DNA of 33,158 bases from contig CAUZFZ010000120.1 in assembly GCA_963579025.1 (NCBI GenBank), positions 1 through 33,158 of the forward strand. Direction: 5' to 3'. Below, in pieces: positions 26,727 through 33,158 of the stretch. Every line of letters starts with the position of its first letter. Positions within the stretch are counted from its first letter, which is position 1. Under the pieces are notes generated by a model. It saw nothing but the letters and a program-made list of their open reading frames with translations, was not told the DNA's origin and did no database searches. The position numbers were made by a program, and so were the translations under genes. This stretch comes from CAUZFZ01 sp963579025 (lineage in GTDB: Bacteria > Planctomycetota > Planctomycetia > Planctomycetales > Planctomycetaceae).

Positions 26727-27544
26727 GGACGTTCGTCGCCCGCCGCATGTTTTTCGGAAGCATGCTGATAATTGTGGCTGTCCTGGTGCTGGTCGCCAAT
26801 GCGGCTCTACGGGTCGCAATGTACCATGTCGCTTTCGTGTCCGGGTGGTTCCTGCTGGGACTGTGTGTGTTCCTGGCGCTTTACAACATTCGGAAGAAGC
26901 TGACCGCCCTCCCGCTGGGTACATCCGCCACCTGGTTGCAGTTTCATATCTATGTGGGCCTTCTGACGTTTGTCGTTTTCGTTGTGCATATCGATTTCCG
27001 CATTCCGAACGGACCGTTCGAAGTCATTCTGGCGTTGCTCTACCTGGCCGTGTTTTTCAGTGGAGTCGCTGGTCTGATTCTGTCGCGCATCATTCCTCCA
27101 CGTCTCGCGACACGTGGCGAGGAAGTCATCTTTGAGAGAATTCCACAGTTTATTCGACGAACGCGGGATGATGTGGAGGGCCTTGTTCTCAAGTGCATTT
27201 CTGAATCGGATTCATCGGCCGTGCCGGACTTCTACATCCGCCGACTGAAACCATTCTTCGACCGGCCGCGCCACTACTGGAGTCATCTGTGTCATTCGAC
27301 GCGGCCTTTGCACTCTCTGGTGGTTGATATCGAGGCTCAACATCGATACCTCAGTGATGTTGAACGATCGCTCGTCGATCAGATTACGGAGTACGTCAGA
27401 ACGAAGGACGACCTTGATTATCATCATGCGATGCAGAAGACCCTGAAGTATTGGCTGTTTATTCACATTCCGCTGACATACAGCCTTCTGGTCGCTGCTC
27501 TGTTTCACATTCTTCTGGTTTATTCGTTTGCTGGAGGCAGTTGA
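26723..27544 (+). CDS. Membrane subunit with two H-x13-H helices (predicted di-haem b cytochrome)
   Basis: A 273-residue integral membrane protein with four or five hydrophobic helices (about 10-30, 36-55, 72-91, 98-120, 243-269) and a soluble loop at about 125-240. H75 and H89 in one helix (FHIYVGLLTFVVFVVHID) and H248 and H262 in the last (IHIPLTYSLLVAALFH) are both 14 residues apart, the spacing used by bis-His haem b pairs in cytochrome b and ferric reductase-type proteins. Pairing of these helices would hold two haems, one near each membrane face. The start codon overlaps the stop of the ferredoxin gene (ATGA) and the stop overlaps the next start (TGATG), so the three genes are translationally coupled. 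I do not recognise a named family. Confidence 0.8.
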   Translation: MRTFVARRMFFGSMLIIVAVLVLVANAALRVAMYHVAFVSGWFLLGLCVFLALYNIRKKLTALPLGTSATWLQFHIYVGLLTFVVFVVHIDFRIPNGPFEVILALLYLAVFFSGVAGLILSRIIPPRLATRGEEVIFERIPQFIRRTRDDVEGLVLKCISESDSSAVPDFYIRRLKPFFDRPRHYWSHLCHSTRPLHSLVVDIEAQHRYLSDVERSLVDQITEYVRTKDDLDYHHAMQKTLKYWLFIHIPLTYSLLVAALFHILLVYSFAGGS

Positions 27545-29838
27545 TGAATAGGCCACTTCAGGATTTCAGTCCTGGCAAAAGTAATTATGAGCGCCCGACG
27601 CTTGGGTGGGTCTGTGGTAAGAACTCCGAAGGCGAACCGTGCAGTATCGGTCCGAGCGACGGTGGAAATTGCCAGGTGTACCTGGAGTGCGTTCCGGCAA
27701 AGGATGCTGGGGGTTATATCTGCTCCCGCGCCCCATCCTTCGGCGGCATGTGTGAAAAAGGACCGCTGCCGGATGGCAATTGCCGCCAGCCGTTGGTGAC
27801 ATGTCATCCCAAACGCACGTTGTTCGGGCGTCGTCGAGTCGTGACAACCACTCTGGCCGGCCTCGCTCTGGGCGTCCTGCTGTGTACGTTTGGAGGTAAG
27901 GCTGCCGTTCGCAATGCAGTGACCTCTCCTGGAGCACTGACGCTGCAGCATGCAAGCAGTATTCAGACGTGTGAAAGCTGTCACGATCGCGCCGCAGCCG
28001 AGTTTGACGAACTGACCGACTCATTGACTTCGACAGGATCGGTCGCGCTCGCGGATAGCGAGAACTGCCGAGTGTGCCATGATTTCGGACCGAATGCTCT
28101 GAATCCGCACTCGCTCGACGCGGACGTACTGGCGACCCTGACGAATAAAGCGGTCAGCACCGGCTCAACGGGCACGCCACCGCTTCTGGTGTCTCTGGCG
28201 ACTCAGCTCGCCGGGTCTCCAATGAAAGCGGGCCAACTGGCCTGCAGCCGCTGCCACAAAGAACACCGGGGCGAGTTCTTTGATTTGACCCGCATGGCGG
28301 ACGCTCAGTGTCAGGTTTGCCACACGAGTCCGTTTCACGGCTTCAATGACGGTCATCCCGAGTACTCCGGCTTTCCGTACACGCGCCGCACGCGAATTCA
28401 TTTTGACCACGGTACGCACTATGAAATTCACTTTGCGAACTTCAAACGGATCATGCCAAACGGTCGGACGCCGGAAAACTGTGAAACGTGTCACCAGCCA
28501 GACCCGGCCCACCAGACGATGCCGATCGTCGATTATGCACTGGCCTGCGGAAGCTGCCACGATGAACAGTTCGAGAATCCACTGGACGCCATCGCATTTG
28601 TGGCGCTGCCTCGCATCGACCTGGACTTGTTGAAAGACGAGGAGATTGGAGAGTGGCCGAAGCCCGGTGCCCCTGCGAGGGGCCAGGATGGCCAACCGGC
28701 CTTCATGCAGCTCCTTCTGGAGAACGACGAAACCTGGGCGAAAGCCAGACGGTTCCTTCAATTAGCCGAGCAGGATGGGGATGCCGCGAAACTGCGGGCG
28801 CAGGTCCAGATGGTCTGGGCGACCAAGCTTCTGATCAACGACCTGATTCAGAATGGTGAAGAGGCGCTAAGTCAGCGACTTCCTGCGAGCCTTGGCGATG
28901 CTGGCCGAGAACGATCCTTAATCCGTGCACTTGCCGGAGACGGCGCATTCCTCGATGCCGTTGGAAAGGCCAGTGCGGAGTGGTTCCCTCATCTTGAGAC
29001 AGAGCTGAGTCGGCACGATGCCGGTGAACCGTTAAAGCCCAAGGAGGATGGGGACGGCCAGCCGGCTACTGAAAGTGGTGATGCGTCGCCCGATGAGACT
29101 TCCGAAGGCAACACTGATAAACTGACCAGTGAAAGTCATTCCGGGTGGACCGTGCGTTCCGAGTCCATCACTTATCTGCCCACTGGCCATGCAGATCAAA
29201 TCGTGCAGACGTTAATCGAGGCCCTGGTTTCGATTCCTGGCGTGACGACAATTGCTGACGCGTCGCAGCCTCAAGCCACACATCAGTTATTCTCGATCCT
29301 GACCACTCCAGGTGCATCGTTCGGTTGCATGAAATGCCACACCGTTGATGCATTGGGTGACACTACTGTTGTCAACTGGCATGGTCGTCGGCAGATATCG
29401 CGAGACCGAGAGTTCATTCGCTTTTCGCATGCACCTCACGTCACTTTGCTGGCTCGTGGTAACACAGCCGAGGCCGTCGTGACGAAACGTGAATGTGCCC
29501 ACTGCCACCATCTGAATCGCTTAATGCACCGAGCTGAAGTGTTCTCCCAAAGTGATTTCATCAGCCGGCCCGCCTGGGATAGCGCGTACGTCAACTTACC
29601 GGAAATTACGGCCAACACTGACCCTCATGCCACAGCCACCAGCGGCTTCGCTCCAGTCCAGCGCGAACTGTGCGGCGAGTGCCACACACGAAAACGCGCT
29701 GGAGAGAGCTGCCTGAAGTGCCACAACTACCATGTGGGACACTTTTCGTCGCGTTCTTCTCCAGCCGTCCACGCGGCTCCACTCGAGAGCTCGCGGGAAG
29801 CGGCGGCCGTGACACCGGATGTCGGCGAAGAGCAGTGA
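27544..29838 (+). CDS. Membrane-spanning decahaem cytochrome c with N-terminal eight-Cys domain
   Basis: A 764-residue protein. The start at 27544 follows CTGGAGG and overlaps the previous stop by one base. Residues 1-95 precede the only membrane helix (about 98-117) and, by the RRR before it, lie in the cytoplasm. They carry eight Cys (24, 33, 43, 49 and 60, 70, 80, 87) in two similar units, each with GPxxDGxC. The rest is periplasmic, with ten CxxCH sites: CESCH, CRVCH, CSRCH, CQVCH, CETCH, CGSCH, CMKCH, CAHCH, CGECH, CLKCH. Motifs HFDHGTH and FSHAPHV resemble cytochrome c3/c7 axial-ligand segments. Between haems 6 and 7 is a haem-free insertion of about 240 residues. No CxxCK site is seen. 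It probably carries electrons between the membrane subunit and periplasmic cytochromes. Confidence 0.9.
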   Translation: MNRPLQDFSPGKSNYERPTLGWVCGKNSEGEPCSIGPSDGGNCQVYLECVPAKDAGGYICSRAPSFGGMCEKGPLPDGNCRQPLVTCHPKRTLFGRRRVVTTTLAGLALGVLLCTFGGKAAVRNAVTSPGALTLQHASSIQTCESCHDRAAAEFDELTDSLTSTGSVALADSENCRVCHDFGPNALNPHSLDADVLATLTNKAVSTGSTGTPPLLVSLATQLAGSPMKAGQLACSRCHKEHRGEFFDLTRMADAQCQVCHTSPFHGFNDGHPEYSGFPYTRRTRIHFDHGTHYEIHFANFKRIMPNGRTPENCETCHQPDPAHQTMPIVDYALACGSCHDEQFENPLDAIAFVALPRIDLDLLKDEEIGEWPKPGAPARGQDGQPAFMQLLLENDETWAKARRFLQLAEQDGDAAKLRAQVQMVWATKLLINDLIQNGEEALSQRLPASLGDAGRERSLIRALAGDGAFLDAVGKASAEWFPHLETELSRHDAGEPLKPKEDGDGQPATESGDASPDETSEGNTDKLTSESHSGWTVRSESITYLPTGHADQIVQTLIEALVSIPGVTTIADASQPQATHQLFSILTTPGASFGCMKCHTVDALGDTTVVNWHGRRQISRDREFIRFSHAPHVTLLARGNTAEAVVTKRECAHCHHLNRLMHRAEVFSQSDFISRPAWDSAYVNLPEITANTDPHATATSGFAPVQRELCGECHTRKRAGESCLKCHNYHVGHFSSRSSPAVHAAPLESSREAAAVTPDVGEEQ

Positions 29839-29848
29839 CATAAATCCA

Positions 29849-29876
29849 CCTGAGCGGCCTTTGGGGACCGGTCAGG
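29849..29876 (+). terminator. Possible hairpin after the decahaem gene
   Basis: CCTGA-G-CGG (29849-29857) can pair with CCG-G-TCAGG (29868-29876) with one G-G mismatch. No T-run follows, so this is weak. Confidence 0.3.
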
Positions 29877-30164
29877 AATCGGATGGAGCAATCTGGCGAT
29901 CGAGGTCAAATCGCCGTCGCTGCAGGGTGGCCGTTCGGGCATCCAAACTTCTGACAACCGCGCCGGCGACTCGATCGACGCAGTCTCTGAAAAGGCTTTC
30001 CGAAAAGTCCGGCAAACGCTGATTCCGCGGACTACAGAGATGCGGAAGTTGCCGTTTCTGAGCGATTTCAGGCGGACACATCGATTTGGAGAGACCACTT
30101 GAAGGCCGAACTGTTGCGTTGACGCCCAAGAACCGCAGAATACTGCACGGGCCTTCGATTCAGG
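29877..30164 (+). other. Intergenic, nothing recognised
   Basis: About 290 bases between the decahaem gene and the membrane-protein gene. Short open frames on both strands have no recognisable features. I see no RNA gene or clear repeat. Confidence 0.4.
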
Positions 30165-30998
30165 GTGGGCGGCAGCGTGTCAGACGCGGAACGGTTCGAA
30201 ATTGACAGAGCTCCGCAAAGCTCTGTCGGGTGGCTGAAACACTGGGACTGGGTCCTCGTGTTGAGCATCGCGTGGTTGCTGTTCGAACTCTTTGCGCAAC
30301 CAGTGCTCAGTATCGCCACAGCGGCGCTCAAGTTCGGGCTGGATGACTTCCAGAATGGATTCTGGCTGTGGCGGAAGGATTCGAGTCGCGGGCGAGGTCG
30401 CACCTGCGGTGTCTTCTATATCGCCGCGGGATTCTGGCAGATCACGGTCATGACACTCTTGATGACCGTCGTCGGAATGGCCTGCATGGCCATTATCGAA
30501 GCCATAGACGGGCCACAGCCAATTCAGGGCCAGGGCGCCAAAGAGGCTCAATTGAATCTTGGCGTTTCGTTCATGATTGTTGGTTTGTGTTTTGTTGCGT
30601 CATCAGTGGCCACTTGGTTCGCCATGGTACTGGCGTGGTGGTATCGCCAGAAAGTGTGGCTTGACGGTCGTCTCCGATACGCGCGGCGGAGTTCTGAGTG
30701 GCCACCGCGACCGACGGGAACTAACCGGATTCGTCGAATTGTGACCAGCTCACTGATCTTTCTGGTCGTGGCCACAACGATCGGTTCGCTGCTGACTCTG
30801 CTGGTCGTACTGGGACCCAGGGCCAATCACCCAGCGATCGCGTTTGCACCCCTTGGCTGTATGGCTGTGACCGGACTTGTCAGTTTGGCGGTGGGGAAAT
30901 GGGGTGTTCCACCGTTAACGGCCCACTCAGCATTGGACTGCTGGACGGACGAAGTCGAAGTCTTCGACGACTCAGGCCGGTACCAGTTTGAGGCCTGA
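30165..30998 (+). CDS. Uncharacterised integral membrane protein
   Basis: A 277-residue protein from the GTG at 30165; the in-frame GTG at 30177, with GGGTGGG about ten bases before it, is an equally good start. About five hydrophobic segments are visible: DWVLVLSIAWLLFELFAQPV, FYIAAGFWQITVMTLLMTVV, GVSFMIVGLCFVASSVATWF, ITSSLIFLVVATTIGSLL-like and IAFAPLGCMAVTGLVSLAV. A hydrophilic C-terminus (CWTDEVEVFDDSGRYQFEA) follows. I recognise no family, haem ligand pattern or catalytic motif. It is separated from the electron-transfer cluster by more than 300 bases, so a shared role is unsupported. Confidence 0.6.
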   Translation: MGGSVSDAERFEIDRAPQSSVGWLKHWDWVLVLSIAWLLFELFAQPVLSIATAALKFGLDDFQNGFWLWRKDSSRGRGRTCGVFYIAAGFWQITVMTLLMTVVGMACMAIIEAIDGPQPIQGQGAKEAQLNLGVSFMIVGLCFVASSVATWFAMVLAWWYRQKVWLDGRLRYARRSSEWPPRPTGTNRIRRIVTSSLIFLVVATTIGSLLTLLVVLGPRANHPAIAFAPLGCMAVTGLVSLAVGKWGVPPLTAHSALDCWTDEVEVFDDSGRYQFEA

Positions 30999-31647
30999 TT
31001 CTCGATCGTTGCGGTGAATTCTCCGGATGTGGTATGCGGCTGCGGATCGGCGGAGCAGTCTGCGGGCGAGGTGGATCGTGAGCGTTTTCTGAAGGGTGTT
31101 CGTCTTGAACAGGGACTTTGATCAGTCAATTCCCGGTTGCGCCTCTGTGTCAGAGGGCGTGCGGCGCGACCGTAACTTGTGAAAAATAGAGGAATTGCGC
31201 CCAGCGGAAAGGAAACCAGGAACCGGACAACGTTGTTGTGTCGTCTCAACCAGTTTCGGAAATTTCACGACGCCCTGTGCGTATATCGTATATCGCATGT
31301 GGATGTCGCAACGTTCGGATGTGTGGGTTGTTTCTGGGGAACTGAGTGTCAACTCTCAGGTGTGGCGGCAATGGCTGAAATGAGAATCCATGGACCGAGC
31401 GGGCACCGTTTGAGTGACACTTCGTGGCGTCGTGACATGCCCGTCTGAACGACCAGTTGTGCCAGCGGGACGCGGCGAATTCAAAGCGAATTTCAAGGCA
31501 GAAGACAGAGTTGCCGGTGGTGGCGCAGCATATGTAGTGTGAACAATTCCCCCGAATTCAGGGTGACCTGGGCTCGGTGTATCGACTTTGTGTATCCCAG
31601 TTACCTCTGGTTGTTGCCGAACGGCATCATCCCTCGAGGAGTATTGC
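30999..31647 (+). other. Long intergenic leader of the second surface protein
   Basis: About 650 bases without a supported gene. It holds a small perfect hairpin (CCTCTG, loop TGT, CAGAGG at 31142-31156) and a tandem TATATCG-TATATCG near 31281. GAGGAG at about 31636 is the Shine-Dalgarno for the next gene. No riboswitch is recognised. Confidence 0.4.
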
Positions 31648-33158
31648 ATGTTTCTTACTTCCTGGCTTCGTCCGGTTCAGAATCGTCTTGCCTGGTCCCG
31701 CTGGTTGCGCCGCAACCGCCGACGTTCGCAAAACGAAACGCCGAATCAGACGCTCCGAAAGCAGGCCGAACTGCTTGAGCAGCGTACGCTGCTGACCACC
31801 CCGGATTTCGTTTCGGTCAGTCCGAACGTGGGGACGTTCCTGCAGGATGGCGACGTGCGTACGGACGCTCCGCAGGAACTGGTCTTCCAGATCAGTCCCG
31901 GACAGACGCTCGACACGGCGACCCTGGGAGCGATCAGCATCACGGCGGCCGGGGGGGACAATGCCTTCCGCTCCGCGTCCACGATCACCGACTTTGGGAC
32001 GGGTGGCGCGGCCGTGGTACGTCTGGGAACTCAGCGGGTGGGCACGGGCGAAAACGGCACTGTCCTGACGATTCTGTCGGCCGATAGCGGGCTCGGTCCG
32101 CAGCTCACCGGAAGTACCTTCACGAACGAAATTCAGGAGCTGGCTCCCGCCGCCACCTTCACCAGCGGCACCTTCACACTGACGTTCGGTACCGACACAA
32201 CCGCCGCGTTGAGCTTTGCGTCAACCGCCGCGCAGGTGCAAACGGCATTGACCGGTCTGACCTCAATCGGCGCCAACAACGTCGTCGTCAGCGGAGGACC
32301 GCTGAATAGCGAACCCCTCACCGTGGAATTCGTGGGGACGTTCTTTCAGCAGGACGTGGCTTCGCTGGTCGTCAACAGTACGAACCTGCAGAACAACGAG
32401 ATCCAGTCGCTGGCCGTCACCGGTGATCCCACCGGCGGTACGTTCCAGTTGGACTTCGATGACGTCGGGCTGACCATCACGGGGACCAGCCAGAACATTC
32501 CGTTCAACGCGAATGCTGCGGCCGTGCAGGCAGCCATTATCGGGGGCATCCCGGCCCTGAACGGTCTGATTCAGGTCACGGACGGCCCGCTGCCTGACTC
32601 GACAGTCACGATCGAGTTCATTGGGTCTGCGGCCGACACCGATGTGGCTGAGTTCACGCTGGGCGCCAGCGCATTGACCGGTGGCGCGGCACCGACAGTG
32701 ATCGTGTCGACTTTGTCCGCCGGCAACCAGGACGCTACGAGTACGACCCGCGCTACGGGAACGACGGGCTTTCTGACGCTGACTCTGGACACCGATGCTT
32801 CCAGCGCAATTCCCGATCCCACGACCGTCCAGGACCTTCTGGACTTTGCGGCCAACGATCCGGTGGCGCAACAGTTACTGCGTGTTGAGCTGCTGGAAGG
32901 TCTGGCATCCGAGGACATCTCCGGGTTGCCAGTGACCGAGGTGCGAACCTTAAACGGCGCCGGTGCCGCCTCTGCGATTTCCAGCTTTGACAGCGGAAGC
33001 GATCTGCGCGTCGAGTTCACCGCGAATACGCCAGGGCTCGACGGAAACCTCATCTCAATCCAAGTCACGCGTCTGGACCTCGGCGCCAGTATCGCGCCGC
33101 GAGTCAGCGTGGTTGGTGATCGGATCGAGGTCGTGGTGAACGAGAACACCACCACGCC
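31648..33158 (+). CDS. LEPR-XLL-type surface protein, 3' end outside the window
   Basis: The first 503 codons of a gene open to the window edge. The ATG at 31648 follows GAGGAG by seven bases. The N-terminus is Arg-rich (SWLRRNRRRS-like) and carries AELLEQRTLLT, the same LEPR-XLL-like motif as the RTX protein at the other end of the window; both start with a similar SSWL/TSWL...NRL segment. Residues about 168-245 and 260-340 are two related beta-rich units of about 80 residues (GTFTLTFGTDTT...VVSGGPLNSEPLTVEFVG versus GGTFQLDFDDVG...VTDGPLPDSTVTIEFIG). I see no cysteine in the visible part. It is likely a giant exported repeat protein; its function is unknown. Confidence 0.8.
   Translation, partial: MFLTSWLRPVQNRLAWSRWLRRNRRRSQNETPNQTLRKQAELLEQRTLLTTPDFVSVSPNVGTFLQDGDVRTDAPQELVFQISPGQTLDTATLGAISITAAGGDNAFRSASTITDFGTGGAAVVRLGTQRVGTGENGTVLTILSADSGLGPQLTGSTFTNEIQELAPAATFTSGTFTLTFGTDTTAALSFASTAAQVQTALTGLTSIGANNVVVSGGPLNSEPLTVEFVGTFFQQDVASLVVNSTNLQNNEIQSLAVTGDPTGGTFQLDFDDVGLTITGTSQNIPFNANAAAVQAAIIGGIPALNGLIQVTDGPLPDSTVTIEFIGSAADTDVAEFTLGASALTGGAAPTVIVSTLSAGNQDATSTTRATGTTGFLTLTLDTDASSAIPDPTTVQDLLDFAANDPVAQQLLRVELLEGLASEDISGLPVTEVRTLNGAGAASAISSFDSGSDLRVEFTANTPGLDGNLISIQVTRLDLGASIAPRVSVVGDRIEVVVNENTTT

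Noticed and set aside
27544..29838. Pentahaem nitrite reductase or octahaem hydroxylamine oxidoreductase
   Set aside because: No CxxCK site or catalytic haem context is visible; the haem count and layout suit an electron carrier.

Overview
The window looks like chromosomal DNA of a planctomycete (phylum Planctomycetota). Signs are two large surface proteins that begin with an Arg-rich leader and a LEPR-XLL-like motif, a PQQ-propeller and HEAT/PA14-like lipoprotein-style pair, many multihaem cytochromes, long structured intergenic spacers, and genes that often lack a strong Shine-Dalgarno. This assignment rests on recalled family distribution, not on a database search.

Layout. (1) 1-4396: upstream leader and a 1,307-residue RTX/Calx-beta/FG-GAP surface protein. 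(2) 4397-5045: a convergent spacer with two long inverted repeats. (3) 5046-7441, minus strand: a translationally coupled pair, a HEAT-repeat/jelly-roll protein followed by a PQQ-like beta-propeller protein. (4) 7690-8930: housekeeping genes, namely stand-alone CoaB (phosphopantothenoylcysteine synthetase), a YacG-type zinc protein and a MoaD/ThiS-like protein. (5) 9206-18193: two tandem paralogous giant proteins with the architecture of mammalian soluble adenylyl cyclase (two class III cyclase domains, then an AAA/NTPase, then TPR-like helices). (6) 18297-18370: a pair of REP-like palindromes with GTAG heads, in inverted orientation. (7) 18906-20651: a membrane-anchored coiled-coil protein with five 31-residue repeats, followed by a strong hairpin. 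(8) 21282-29838: an electron-transfer gene cluster made of a membrane-anchored FAD/NAD(P)/2Fe-2S reductase, two secreted tetrahaem cytochromes, a fusion of two cyclic-nucleotide-binding domains with a four-[4Fe-4S] ferredoxin, a membrane subunit with two H-x13-H helices, and a membrane-spanning decahaem cytochrome with an eight-cysteine cytoplasmic domain. (9) 30165-30998: an unknown membrane protein. (10) 31648 to the end: a second LEPR-XLL-type surface protein, truncated by the window edge.

How it may work together. The most notable proposal is that regions 5 and 8 are linked. Two predicted cAMP producers lie upstream of a redox cluster whose ferredoxin subunit carries a cNMP-binding pocket with a PKA-like phosphate-binding cassette. 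I infer a cAMP-gated electron conduit: NAD(P)H to FAD/2Fe-2S to the cNMP-ferredoxin, then haem b, decahaem c and periplasmic tetrahaem c. The direction of flow and the terminal acceptor or donor are not encoded here. Each component's cofactor motifs are visible in the sequence; the coupling is inference.
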